Assembly (NCBI GenBank): GCA_947285985.1
Contig: CAMYPB010000027.1
Location: 1 to 12,243, forward strand
Source of the DNA: an uncultured Holosporaceae bacterium
Lineage (GTDB): Bacteria > Pseudomonadota > Alphaproteobacteria > RUG11792
Length of the DNA: 12,243 bases
Direction of reading: 5' to 3'
A model generated the notes under the pieces. That model was not told the origin of the DNA. It ran no database searches and saw nothing but the letters and a program-made list of their open reading frames with translations. This document shows, piece by piece, positions 1 through 6,828 of the stretch (positions are counted from its first letter, which is position 1; each line of letters opens with the position of its first letter). The position numbers and the translations under genes were made by a program.

Positions 1-1
1 C

Positions 2-442
2 GATATAAATCAAATCACAAACAATATAAATCAAGTTACGAATAATATAAATCAGGCCCAAAATAATATAAATAATCAAGTCAAAAATAATCTCGATCAA
101 GTATCAAATATAAAAAAACAAGCCTCAGATGTCGCGAATGATATTAAAAATAATGATAAAAACGAAACTACGCAAGAGAGTAGTAACAATTTAGATAAAA
201 ACGAAACTACGCAAGAGAGTAGTAATAATAATGATAAAAATGAGGAAGATAATTCTGAAGATGAGGAGATGAGCGATGAAGAGATGATCGCGATGGTTCA
301 GAGTATCAGGGATCAGGCGAATCAGATCGTTGAAAATATGGATCAAAATTTGGACGAAAATCAAAAGAATACTTTAATCAAGACGAGGGATGAGATTGTT
401 GAGTTATGCGAGATGTATTTGCAATCATTTGAGGGTTCTTGA
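2..442 (+). CDS. C-terminal part of an Asn/Asp/Glu-rich repeat protein, 5' end outside window
   Basis: An open frame enters from the left edge and ends at TGA 440-442, giving 146 visible residues. I do not recognise the family. The first 40 residues are a degenerate 7-residue pattern of the type NNINQVT / NNINQAQ / NNLDQVS, which could form a helix or coiled coil. Next come two exact copies of the 13-residue unit DKNETTQESSNN(L/N), then a strongly acidic stretch (EEDNSEDEEMSDEEM), then a less biased helical tail ending in LQSFEGS. There is no hydrophobic segment in the visible part. The codons hold one frame throughout and the repeat length is a multiple of three, which supports real coding. 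The stop codon overlaps the -35 box of the rplU promoter. A surface, secreted or scaffold-like role is possible, but nothing here shows function. Confidence 0.75.
   Translation, partial: DINQITNNINQVTNNINQAQNNINNQVKNNLDQVSNIKKQASDVANDIKNNDKNETTQESSNNLDKNETTQESSNNNDKNEEDNSEDEEMSDEEMIAMVQSIRDQANQIVENMDQNLDENQKNTLIKTRDEIVELCEMYLQSFEGS
155..244 (+). repeat. 39-bp in-frame tandem repeat, two copies plus a partial third
   Basis: Copy one is 155-193 and copy two is 194-232. Their first 32 bases are identical (beginning gataaaaacgaaactacg). A third partial copy starts at 233 with gataaaaatga. The period of 39 bp is 13 codons, so gain or loss of a unit would keep the reading frame. Such near-identical copies point to recent duplication, and copy number may vary between strains. 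Confidence 0.85.
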
Positions 443-466
443 CAGGGATATTCTATATATGATAAA
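439..466 (+). promoter_or_regulatory. Candidate sigma70 promoter for rplU-rpmA
   Basis: A perfect -35 TTGACA lies at 439-444 and overlaps the stop codon of the upstream gene. GATAAA at 461-466 (4 of 6 matches to TATAAT) follows after 16 bp. The expected transcription start near 473 leaves a leader of about 47 nt before the rplU start at 520. This would separate the ribosomal protein genes from the repeat protein upstream. Confidence 0.5.
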
Positions 467-478
467 AATATAGAATAT
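448..478. repeat. Perfect 11-bp inverted repeat over the rplU promoter
   Basis: ATATTCTATAT at 448-458 is exactly complementary to ATATAGAATAT at 468-478, with a 9-nt gap. It covers the spacer, the -10 region and the expected transcription start of the rplU promoter. No T-run follows, so it is unlikely to be an intrinsic terminator for the upstream gene. A protein-binding operator, or a leader hairpin if transcription starts further upstream, are the main alternatives. Confidence 0.6.
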
Positions 479-519
479 GTGAGTTTAATATGGCATTTTG
501 TTGCAATAGGAAAAATAAT

Positions 520-846
520 ATGTTTGCTGTTATAAAAACTGGGGGCAAGCAATACTGTGTGAAGCCTGGGGATGTGTTGAAAATCGAAAAATTGGACATG
601 GAACCTGAAAGTATTGTATCTTTGACGGACGTTTTGTTGACCTCTTCGGATGATGGGAAGATTGTTGTTGGGGATCCTGTCGTTGAAGGAGCGAGTGTTA
701 GTGCGCGGATTATGAAACACATGCGTAATAAAAAAATCATTGTTTTCAAAAAGAAACGTCGTCACAACTATAGAAGAAAGCAGGGACATCGTCAATGGAT
801 GAGTCTCATAGAGATAAAAGATATTTCTTTGTCTGCATCTAAATAA
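520..846 (+). CDS. rplU: 50S ribosomal protein bL21
   Basis: This encodes bL21, which binds 23S rRNA in the large ribosomal subunit. The 108-residue product opens with MFAVIKTGGKQY and carries the family signature KKKRRHNYRRKQGHRQ at about 77-92. Its length is close to the roughly 103 residues of Escherichia coli L21. I chose the ATG at 520 because the family normally starts there and AGGA at 508-511 sits 8 nt upstream. An in-frame ATG at 490 would add ten residues atypical of L21 and has a poorer ribosome site. It is followed 24 bp later by rpmA, the conserved rplU-rpmA pair, and the two are probably co-transcribed from the promoter at 439-466. The family and call are secure; only the start has a small doubt. 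Confidence 0.97.
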   Translation: MFAVIKTGGKQYCVKPGDVLKIEKLDMEPESIVSLTDVLLTSSDDGKIVVGDPVVEGASVSARIMKHMRNKKIIVFKKKRRHNYRRKQGHRQWMSLIEIKDISLSASK

Positions 847-870
847 TAGTTTTTATTAAGGGAGAAAAAA

Positions 871-1128
871 ATGGCAACGAAAAAAGGTGGCGGAAGTTCG
901 AAGAACGGTCGTGATTCGATAGGAAGAAGACTTGGAGTGAAGAGATTTGGAGGAGAACGTGTTCTCGCGGGGACGATCATCGTTCGTCAGAGAGGAACAA
1001 AATTCAAGACTCTAAACAATGTTGGACTCGGGCGTGATCATACAATATACTCCTTGGTTGATGGAACTGTCTTCTTCAAGAAGGGAAAGGATAATAGGAC
1101 ATTTGTTGGTGTTGAGCCATTTGAATAA
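871..1128 (+). CDS. rpmA: 50S ribosomal protein bL27
   Basis: This encodes bL27, whose N-terminal tail reaches towards the peptidyl transferase centre. The 85-residue protein matches the family from end to end: MATKKGGGSSKNGRDS, then GRRLGVKRFGGE, IIVRQRGTKF, and GRDHTIYSLVDGTVFF. It begins directly with the mature tail, without the cleaved N-terminal extension known from Firmicutes. A strong ribosome site, AAGGGAG at 858-864, lies 6 nt before the ATG. The usual downstream partner in many bacteria, the GTPase gene obgE, is not here; a peptidase gene follows after 43 bp. No hairpin terminator is visible after the stop, so read-through into pepF is possible, although a -10-like TATAAT at 1140-1145 could start a separate transcript. 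Confidence 0.98.
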   Translation: MATKKGGGSSKNGRDSIGRRLGVKRFGGERVLAGTIIVRQRGTKFKTLNNVGLGRDHTIYSLVDGTVFFKKGKDNRTFVGVEPFE

Positions 1129-1171
1129 AGTTTTTTGTATATAATTTTTTTGTTGGGGGTGTTGAAGACGT

Positions 1172-2950
1172 ATGAATCCTAGAACTTGGAAACTGAGCGA
1201 TATATATCCATCGATTGACGATGAGAATATTTCTTCTGATAAAAAAAAATGTGAGGATTTAGTTTCCAAATTTAAGGATGGTTTCGAGGGGAATTTGACA
1301 CCTCAAAATCTCAAGGATGCGATAAGAATTTATGAGAATATTCTTATAATTCTCGAAAAATTGTCTGCATTTTCTTTTTTGTATTTACAGACGAGATTGA
1401 ACAATCAAGATGCTCTGTCTTTTTTTCAGGGTATTTCCGAGTGGATAACTTCCATACAATCTGAACTCGTCTTCTTTGATATTGAGATAACGAATCTTGA
1501 TATGGGGGAGATTCTTGTTGAGTTTGAGGGGGATGATGAATTCAAGAGGTATACGTCTTGGATAGAGAATTGTTTTAGATTTAAGGATCATCTTTTATCG
1601 AAGGAAGGGGAGTTTGTTGCCTCTCAAAAATCGATGACTTCGAGATATCCTTGGATACGTCTTTATGACGAAATTTCCGCGATGATGACCTTTGATTTCA
1701 AAGGTGAGAAGAAATCTCTCTCAGAGATCGTTGAGATTGCGAATCATAGTGATGATTCAGATGAGAGGAGGGATGCGTCTCTTTCTTTGTCTTCTGGTCT
1801 TCAAAATCATGCATTTTATATAAAATCAATATATAACAATATCATACTCGATACATCAATTGACAACAGGCTTCGAAAATTTTCGTATGCTGAGGAATCG
1901 AGACATCTCTCGAACAATATCGATAGGCAATCTGTGGATTATTTGGTTGAGGCCGTTATATCGGGTTATAAGAAGACATCCCATAAATATTATGAGATAA
2001 AATCCAGGCTTCTTGGAAGGGAGAGGATCGAATATTGGGATCGAAATGCTCCCATAAAATTGTCGAAGTATTTGGATCGAAAATATACGTATGAAGAGGC
2101 GTGTGATATCGTATTGGAGGGGTATGGTTCGTTCTGTCCTGAATTCAAAGATATTGCGAAGGAATTCATCGATAATGATTGGATAGACGTTTATCCATGT
2201 GATGGGAAGACATCGGGTGCATTTTCTCATCATTGTTGTTCTGAAATACATCCTTATATTTTATTAAATTTTTTCGGAAGTATGAGGGATGTTTCAACAC
2301 TCGCCCATGAGTTGGGTCATGGTATACATCAAAGATTATCGAATAGGAATGGCCCTATTCTTTCGGATACTCCGATCACTCTCTCGGAAGTTGCATCTCT
2401 TTTTGGAGAGAAATTGATCTTTGAGGAACTCCTCAAAAAAACATCCAATAATTTGGAGAGGATTGATCTTTTATGTTCGAAATTGGATGATACGATCAAT
2501 TCCGTTATTCGTCAGATTGCATTTTTTGAATTCGAGAGGAAGTGTCACAATATACGTCAAAATGGGGAGCTTTCGATTGAGGATATATCGAGGATATGGA
2601 TGGAAACTCAAAGGGATGCACTCGGAGATTTTGTGAATATTGATGAGAGACTTTCGAATTATTGGTGTTATATTTCGCATTTCTTTCATTGTCCATTTTA
2701 TGTTTATGCGTATGCTTTTGGCGAGATATTTGTGAACGCATTATATTCAAAATACAAGACTATGGGACATGATTTCGTTGGATATTATCGAAATATGTTG
2801 TCGAGGGGTGGGATAGATCGATATGATGTTGCGTCCCGTGTTTTCGGTTTGAATCCTTTGGATTCTGATTTTTGGTTTGATGGGGTGAAGACCATCGAAA
2901 ATCAGGTTTGTGAACTGGAGGATTTGTGTTGTGGTCTCCTATCTTCTTAG
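1172..2950 (+). CDS. pepF: M3-family zinc oligoendopeptidase (PepF-type)
   Basis: This is a metallopeptidase that cleaves short peptides, most likely in the cytoplasm since no signal peptide is present. The 592-residue length fits the PepF/M3B group (about 600). The zinc site is clear: HELGH at 379-383, with a second motif SEVASLFGE in which E406 is the expected third zinc ligand. The N-terminus (WKLSDIYPSIDDE) resembles the family opening, which supports the ATG at 1172; GAAG at 1164-1167 is a modest ribosome site 4 nt before it. The C-terminal part has the aromatic and glycine-rich YAYAFGEIF and LSRGGIDRYDV segments typical of M3 enzymes. Its last 20 bases overlap the preferred start of tamB, so the two are probably translationally coupled. 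The peptide substrates cannot be read from the sequence. Confidence 0.92.
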   Translation: MNPRTWKLSDIYPSIDDENISSDKKKCEDLVSKFKDGFEGNLTPQNLKDAIRIYENILIILEKLSAFSFLYLQTRLNNQDALSFFQGISEWITSIQSELVFFDIEITNLDMGEILVEFEGDDEFKRYTSWIENCFRFKDHLLSKEGEFVASQKSMTSRYPWIRLYDEISAMMTFDFKGEKKSLSEIVEIANHSDDSDERRDASLSLSSGLQNHAFYIKSIYNNIILDTSIDNRLRKFSYAEESRHLSNNIDRQSVDYLVEAVISGYKKTSHKYYEIKSRLLGRERIEYWDRNAPIKLSKYLDRKYTYEEACDIVLEGYGSFCPEFKDIAKEFIDNDWIDVYPCDGKTSGAFSHHCCSEIHPYILLNFFGSMRDVSTLAHELGHGIHQRLSNRNGPILSDTPITLSEVASLFGEKLIFEELLKKTSNNLERIDLLCSKLDDTINSVIRQIAFFEFERKCHNIRQNGELSIEDISRIWMETQRDALGDFVNIDERLSNYWCYISHFFHCPFYVYAYAFGEIFVNALYSKYKTMGHDFVGYYRNMLSRGGIDRYDVASRVFGLNPLDSDFWFDGVKTIENQVCELEDLCCGLLSS

Positions 2951-5531
2951 ACGTTTCATAAAGTTATCGTTATCAATAATTGTTATATTTTTCCTACCTC
3001 TTGGATTGTGTCAGCTCGATATAACTCAACATTTCATAGTCTCCAGGTTTTTCCCGGAAATTTCGTTTCGAAAAATTGAGGGTTTCCTACCATTTAATTT
3101 TTGTATTTATGATCTAACCTTCAAAAATAATGATATCGAGATAAATGTCAAAAAATCAAGGATAACAACGAGTCGTCGTCTAGACTATATCAAATCCCTC
3201 GATATTGATTCTATAAATTTTATCGATAGGACAGTTTCGAAATATGTTAGCTTCGATTTTCTATCGACCCTCTCTATGATTCTCTCTCAAAAAATCATTA
3301 AAAACCTCAGTATAGAGAACACATTCTATAACAATAAAAAAATAGGATCAATAAAATCGAAGATCAATAGTATGAAACGGAATACAAATCATAATATTAT
3401 GATAGAGAGTATATACGGATCCTTCGATATCAACAATATTATATCACAAAACGACAATAATATAAATGCCAATATAAAGTATGATCAAAAAAATATTATA
3501 AATTTAAGATGTGATGTCGAGAAGGGAGATATATCCTTCGATTTTTCAAGGATATTATCGAGAGATGGGAAAATTCACCCTCACAAAATAATGGATTTCA
3601 AGGGAAAATATAATGATAGATCGATTATCGGAAAACTTCATTCCTTCGATATATCAAGGGATATAGATCTCAATATAAAATCCCTCGATAATAATATCCT
3701 GGATTTTAATATAATATTATCCAAATTTTATGACGATAACAATCTCTCTCTAAAAGGATCGTATATCTTGGATACCAATAAATTTCGTATAAAAGATGTT
3801 ATATTTGGAAGTTATATGAAATTATTGGATAGTTTCGATATCGATATGAATCAAAACATGATGATAGACAATATCGTGGGAGAATTGTGTGGAGGAAAAT
3901 TTAATATCGAAAAAATCAATCTAAATAATATTCAAGATTTTGATTTTAAAAGTCTCTCCCTTAAAAATATCGACCTCAAAAAAATACCAATAAAAAATAT
4001 GAAGATCGAAGGTATACTAAACGGAAAGGCAAACCATGATAAAAAAGATTCCATAAAATTTGATATGAATATCAATAAAATTTTTGTTGGAGATTCAATC
4101 AAATTTCCGGATATAAAATTGAGGGGGACATATTCCTCAAAAAAATTGGTATGTGAGATTTTGTATGATCTACTGAAAAAACATAATAAAATTGATATAA
4201 ATTGTAATTATAAAGATTGGATAATCGACAAAAACTCGGATATTTCGATCAAGGGGAAGGGGAGGTTTGACATTCTCTCATCTCTTCCGAAGATTGAGGG
4301 ACATCATATCTCTGGAAATTTGAAGTATGATATTTTTGTGAGGGGTCGTCTATCGAATCCCGATATTTCGGGGGATATAACATTGAAGGATGGGCTATAC
4401 GCAAATGAGACGACTGGAACATACCTCAAAAATATCACTATAAAATCGAAGTTGAAGAGGGATGGTTTGAGGATAGAGAGTATATCAGGGATGGATGATA
4501 TGAGGAAACCTGGGTATATCAGGGGTTCTGGACTCATAGACTTCAAAAATGGGAAATTTCTCTCGGATATCAATATTGATATTGAGGCCCTCTCTTTCGT
4601 TGATATCAAGCAGTTCGATGGAAAGTTATACGGGAAATTGGGGATTAAGGGTGATCTTCTTGATGGTTTCAAAATAACGGGTGACCTATATTCAAAGGAT
4701 GCAAGTGTTGATATCTCCGATTTCATACGTCTCTCATCATACGCAATTGATATCGTCGATTCCATAAAACCCGAAAAAAAGAAGAAAAACAAAAAGATAA
4801 CAAAAATTTTGAATATTCCAATTGATATTAAATTCAAGTTTATACCATATTTAAAGGTCGTTGGATTTGGAATAAAAAGCAATTGGAATGGGGGGATTGA
4901 TATAATCTCAAATAGTATATCAAATCCAAAATACAAAGGAAATCTATCCCTAAAGGACGGTATCATAAAAGTCTCCGGAAAAAATTTTGATCTCAAAAAT
5001 GGAAGTGTGTCTTTCTCTGATGAAAATCCAGGAGTCTTGTTTATGGAAGTCTCCGCTGTGAAAGATCTCGGAAATTTCAAGGTAGGGGCAAAATTTAAAC
5101 AGGATAAAAAAGGAACGAATGTCACATTCTTCTCAAAACCTCCAATCCTTCAGGATCGCGATATCCTCTCATATATGCTCTTCGAAAAGAATGCGTCTGA
5201 ACTTTCGTCGAGTGAGGCCTTCACACTCTATGCAATCAGTCAGAATCTCTCAGGAAAAGATAACTTCGATTTCATGGGAAAAATTAAATCCGTCCTGGGA
5301 CTCGATACAATCGATATAAAACGTCATGAAGACGACGAAAAAGGAACGTATAGTTCGCTTAGTATTGGAAAAAAATTGGGGAAAGTCAATGTCTCAATAG
5401 ATCAAGGCGGAGCAGCGGATACAACGAAAGTCGTCGTCGATGCGGAAGTCTCGAAAAATACAAAAATCTTCGTCGATCTCTCACAAAAAGAAGCCCTCCA
5501 AGCGGGTTTCGCATGGCATAAAAGATATTGA
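2931..5531 (+). CDS. tamB: TamB-family translocation and assembly module protein (DUF490)
   Basis: TamB is an inner-membrane-anchored periplasmic protein with an extended beta-groove, implicated in outer-membrane protein assembly and phospholipid transport, often with TamA. Here one N-terminal hydrophobic anchor (about 12-28, after RR and K residues) is followed by long beta-rich sequence. The diagnostic C-terminal domain includes SLKDGIIKVSGKNFDL, a PPILQDRDILSYMLF motif near 737-751 and the terminal QAGFAWHKRY. I chose GTG 2931 because GGAGG at 2917-2921 lies 9 nt upstream; a GTG at 2910 would add seven residues with a poor ribosome site. At 866 residues it is shorter than E. coli TamB (1259). 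A lysine-rich patch (KKKKNKK, about 615-622) interrupts the C-terminal half. The 5' half is notably A-rich. No tamA lies in the window. Confidence 0.9.
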   Translation: MVSYLLRRFIKLSLSIIVIFFLPLGLCQLDITQHFIVSRFFPEISFRKIEGFLPFNFCIYDLTFKNNDIEINVKKSRITTSRRLDYIKSLDIDSINFIDRTVSKYVSFDFLSTLSMILSQKIIKNLSIENTFYNNKKIGSIKSKINSMKRNTNHNIMIESIYGSFDINNIISQNDNNINANIKYDQKNIINLRCDVEKGDISFDFSRILSRDGKIHPHKIMDFKGKYNDRSIIGKLHSFDISRDIDLNIKSLDNNILDFNIILSKFYDDNNLSLKGSYILDTNKFRIKDVIFGSYMKLLDSFDIDMNQNMMIDNIVGELCGGKFNIEKINLNNIQDFDFKSLSLKNIDLKKIPIKNMKIEGILNGKANHDKKDSIKFDMNINKIFVGDSIKFPDIKLRGTYSSKKLVCEILYDLLKKHNKIDINCNYKDWIIDKNSDISIKGKGRFDILSSLPKIEGHHISGNLKYDIFVRGRLSNPDISGDITLKDGLYANETTGTYLKNITIKSKLKRDGLRIESISGMDDMRKPGYIRGSGLIDFKNGKFLSDINIDIEALSFVDIKQFDGKLYGKLGIKGDLLDGFKITGDLYSKDASVDISDFIRLSSYAIDIVDSIKPEKKKKNKKITKILNIPIDIKFKFIPYLKVVGFGIKSNWNGGIDIISNSISNPKYKGNLSLKDGIIKVSGKNFDLKNGSVSFSDENPGVLFMEVSAVKDLGNFKVGAKFKQDKKGTNVTFFSKPPILQDRDILSYMLFEKNASELSSSEAFTLYAISQNLSGKDNFDFMGKIKSVLGLDTIDIKRHEDDEKGTYSSLSIGKKLGKVNVSIDQGGAADTTKVVVDAEVSKNTKIFVDLSQKEALQAGFAWHKRY

Positions 5532-5550
5532 TATAATAAAATTATATCAA
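5528..5550. repeat. 10-bp inverted repeat overlapping the tamB stop codon
   Basis: TTGATATAAT at 5528-5537 pairs perfectly with ATTATATCAA at 5541-5550 around an AAA loop. It contains the tamB stop codon. No T-run follows and the stem is almost all A/T, so termination activity is doubtful. The rest of the 120-bp gap before the next gene holds a candidate promoter and nothing else I can name. Confidence 0.4.
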
Positions 5551-5575
5551 AATTTCAACATAAATATTAAAAATA

Positions 5576-5604
5576 TTGCAAAAAATAATTTATTGTGATA
5601 TAAA
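5576..5604 (+). promoter_or_regulatory. Candidate promoter of the ankyrin-repeat gene
   Basis: TTGCAA at 5576-5581 and TATAAA at 5599-5604 are separated by 17 bp. The predicted transcript would begin near 5611, about 41 nt before the ATG at 5652. The 14-mer TAAAAATATTGCAA ending at 5581 recurs exactly at 7938-7951, and a related TTGCA -35 lies before the second exported-protein gene. Confidence 0.45.
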
Positions 5605-5651
5605 TATCAGCGAAAAAACTTATTAACTATTTTGCTTTTATGGAGAATTTT

Positions 5652-6395
5652 ATGAAAAAAGCGCTGTTGTGTGGTTTATTTGCTAGTGTTATTTCGTTTT
5701 CTGTTCATTCTAATGATGGTTTTTATTCCAATACAAATCTATTGAATGCAATTGACAATGGGGATGATGGAGTTGTTAGTAGTATATTGAGCTCGAAATA
5801 CTATAAAGATAGTGTTGGAGATGTGATCGGAACAAGGACTCCTTTGATGGCTGCTATCATGAGGGGGAATAATATGATTTTCGATATTATTCTTTCAAAT
5901 GCGAGCGAGTCTGATATGAATGCAATCGTCAATGGTCAAAATGCTTTGACGTGTGCGATCTCCCATGGAAACGTTCATGCTGTTGAGAAATTGTTGGAAA
6001 AGGGTGCGGATGCGAATTTGCAATTTAATGGAGGGGGATCCGCACTTCTCGATGCAATAAACAAACGCAATGTTGATATCGTTAGATTGTTGATAGAGCA
6101 TGGAGCCGATCCTTTGATGTTTGAAATATCTCCATCTGGAAAGAAAATCAGTATGTTAGATTATGTCGCTTCAATGAACAAACGAGACGAAACGTCCGTT
6201 ATGATCAAAAAATATCTGCAGGATGCGGCCGATAGACAATTGGCACATTCCGTCGAACAGGGACACGTCGCTATATGCCAGTTCCTCGTGGAAAATGGAG
6301 CTAATCCACGCGCGGAATTTAATCGTAATCTAAGCATCATGGATTATGCGCAACAGAATAGACAATCTATATATCAGTTATTAGGCGGTAGGTGA
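5652..6395 (+). CDS. Secreted ankyrin-repeat protein, possible host-interaction effector
   Basis: The 247-residue product starts with a Sec-type signal peptide: MKKALLCGLFASVISFSVHS, with likely cleavage near S20. The mature part is built of ankyrin repeats, clearest at about 62-90 (TPLMAAIMRGNNM), 96-126 (NALTCAISHGNVHAVEKLLEKGADANL) and 129-156 (SALLDAINKRNVDIVRLLIEHGADP); weaker ones lie at about 29-58 and 194-222 (VEQGHVAICQFLVENGANP). Ankyrin repeats bind other proteins. I start at ATG 5652 rather than the in-frame ATG at 5640 because GGAG at 5642-5645 is correctly spaced for 5652 and the signal peptide begins there. It is a single-gene unit with its own promoter and a hairpin after the stop. 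Export to the periplasm is well supported; release into a host cell is inference, since a Sec signal alone does not show it. Confidence 0.88.
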   Translation: MKKALLCGLFASVISFSVHSNDGFYSNTNLLNAIDNGDDGVVSSILSSKYYKDSVGDVIGTRTPLMAAIMRGNNMIFDIILSNASESDMNAIVNGQNALTCAISHGNVHAVEKLLEKGADANLQFNGGGSALLDAINKRNVDIVRLLIEHGADPLMFEISPSGKKISMLDYVASMNKRDETSVMIKKYLQDAADRQLAHSVEQGHVAICQFLVENGANPRAEFNRNLSIMDYAQQNRQSIYQLLGGR

Positions 6396-6426
6396 TTATC
6401 CACATCATAAACACAATATTATAGAG

Positions 6427-6658
6427 AAAAAACCCAGGTATTTGCTAGATACCCGGGTTTTTATGGATACACTGATCCACACCATGTTGGAGATTATTCT
6501 GTCACAATATCCTCCAACTACACGATCTGTCACATCGTATAATATATTCAATTGTCAGAGGTCTCTCACACCCCTTTTCATTCTTCTCTGCTAAGCAAGA
6601 GTTTAAGTTAATACAAGTGTTTTAAAGTGTTGGTTTTTCTTGCCTAACAGAGATTTTA
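6427..6658 (-). ncRNA. Candidate structured small RNA of about 230 nt, family not recognised
   Basis: On the minus strand a promoter (6692-6665) is followed by a series of hairpins and ends in an intrinsic terminator. In order, the RNA has: a 5' hairpin in which 6652-6639 (CTCTGTTAGGCAAG) pairs with 6599-6586 (CTTGCTTAGCAGAG) around a loop of about 37 nt; a small hairpin at 6570-6553; ACGAU-GUGACAG-AUCGU at 6538-6522; a longer hairpin at 6518-6486 with the same GUGACAG loop; a 5-bp hairpin at 6479-6464; and the terminator. Two A-C mismatches in the plus-strand version of the 5' stem become G-U wobbles on the minus strand, as in the terminator, which favours this strand. There is no reading frame of note. 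I could not match conserved cores of RNase P RNA, SRP RNA or tmRNA. The ends are estimates. Confidence 0.5.
6429..6462. terminator. Bidirectional intrinsic terminator between the ankyrin gene and a minus-strand RNA
   Basis: A 13-bp stem, AAAACCCAGGTAT (6429-6441) against ATACCCGGGTTTT (6449-6461), surrounds a 7-nt loop. Read on the plus strand it has one A-C mismatch and a five-T tail, about 35 nt after the ankyrin gene stop. Read on the minus strand the mismatch becomes a G-U wobble, so all 13 pairs form, and the tail is six Ts (6427-6432). It therefore suits termination of a minus-strand transcript even better. Confidence 0.85.
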
Positions 6659-6664
6659 TAATTC

Positions 6665-6692
6665 AATATATCTGTTGTTGATCAAGAATCAA
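6665..6692 (-). promoter_or_regulatory. Candidate promoter for the minus-strand small RNA
   Basis: Read on the minus strand, TTGATT (6692-6687) and TATATT (6670-6665) are 16 bp apart. The predicted start near 6658 is about five bases before the first long stem of the RNA. A second -10-like TATAAA just downstream would shift the start by a few bases. AT-rich sequence gives such matches by chance, so the value lies in its placement. Confidence 0.4.
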
Positions 6693-6702
6693 GCTGTTTT
6701 TA

Positions 6703-6714
6703 TACTGGCCAGTA
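6703..6714. promoter_or_regulatory. 12-bp perfect palindrome TACTGGCCAGTA, possible operator
   Basis: TACTGGCCAGTA is its own reverse complement and unusually G/C-rich for this intergenic region. It lies 10 bp upstream of the -35 of the candidate small-RNA promoter, a usual place for a regulator site. It may also belong to the opposite-facing gene at 6895. Confidence 0.35.
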
Positions 6715-6768
6715 CTCACTTGATATTTCCATTATAAAATATTATTTTCAGGAGATACAAATTCTTTT

Positions 6769-6816
6769 TTTGCCCATAAAATTTTATGTAATATTGTATA
6801 AAATTTTATGGGCAAT
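6769..6816. promoter_or_regulatory. Paired ATAAAATTTTAT palindromes within a 19-bp inverted repeat
   Basis: The self-complementary 12-mer ATAAAATTTTAT occurs at 6776-6787 and 6798-6809, 22 bp from start to start. Flanking bases extend this to a perfect 19-bp inverted repeat (6769-6787 against 6798-6816) with a 10-nt gap. Neither strand has a T-run on its 3' side, so it is not an intrinsic terminator. It ends 12 bp before the -35 of the gene at 6895, a position suited to a regulator dimer pair. The same pair with the same spacing recurs at 10017-10050. Confidence 0.6.
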
Positions 6817-6828
6817 TGGGAAATAATA

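Noticed and set aside
490..519. Upstream in-frame ATG for rplU
   Set aside because: The added residues are atypical of bL21, and the ribosome site fits the ATG at 520.
361..795. Minus-strand open frame of 144 codons across rplU
   Set aside because: It is the complement of the well-supported bL21 gene and its promoter, and the product has no recognisable feature.
1140..1145. TATAAT before pepF as a promoter
   Set aside because: The -10 is perfect, but no -35-like hexamer lies 15-19 bp upstream, so I mention it only under rpmA.
4304..5125. Long minus-strand open frame of 273 codons inside tamB
   Set aside because: It lies fully opposite clear TamB coding sequence, has a low-complexity Phe/Ile/Ser/Pro product as expected from the complement, and no ribosome site or family resemblance.
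5536..5547. ATAAAATTATAT before the ankyrin gene as a third copy of the regulatory palindrome
   Set aside because: It matches 11 of 12 bases, but it is better explained by the separate inverted repeat at the tamB stop, and no partner lies 22 bp away.
6769..6816. The 19-bp inverted repeat as an intrinsic terminator
   Set aside because: The T-run lies on the 5' side for the plus strand and reads as A on the minus strand, so neither direction has the needed 3' U-tract.
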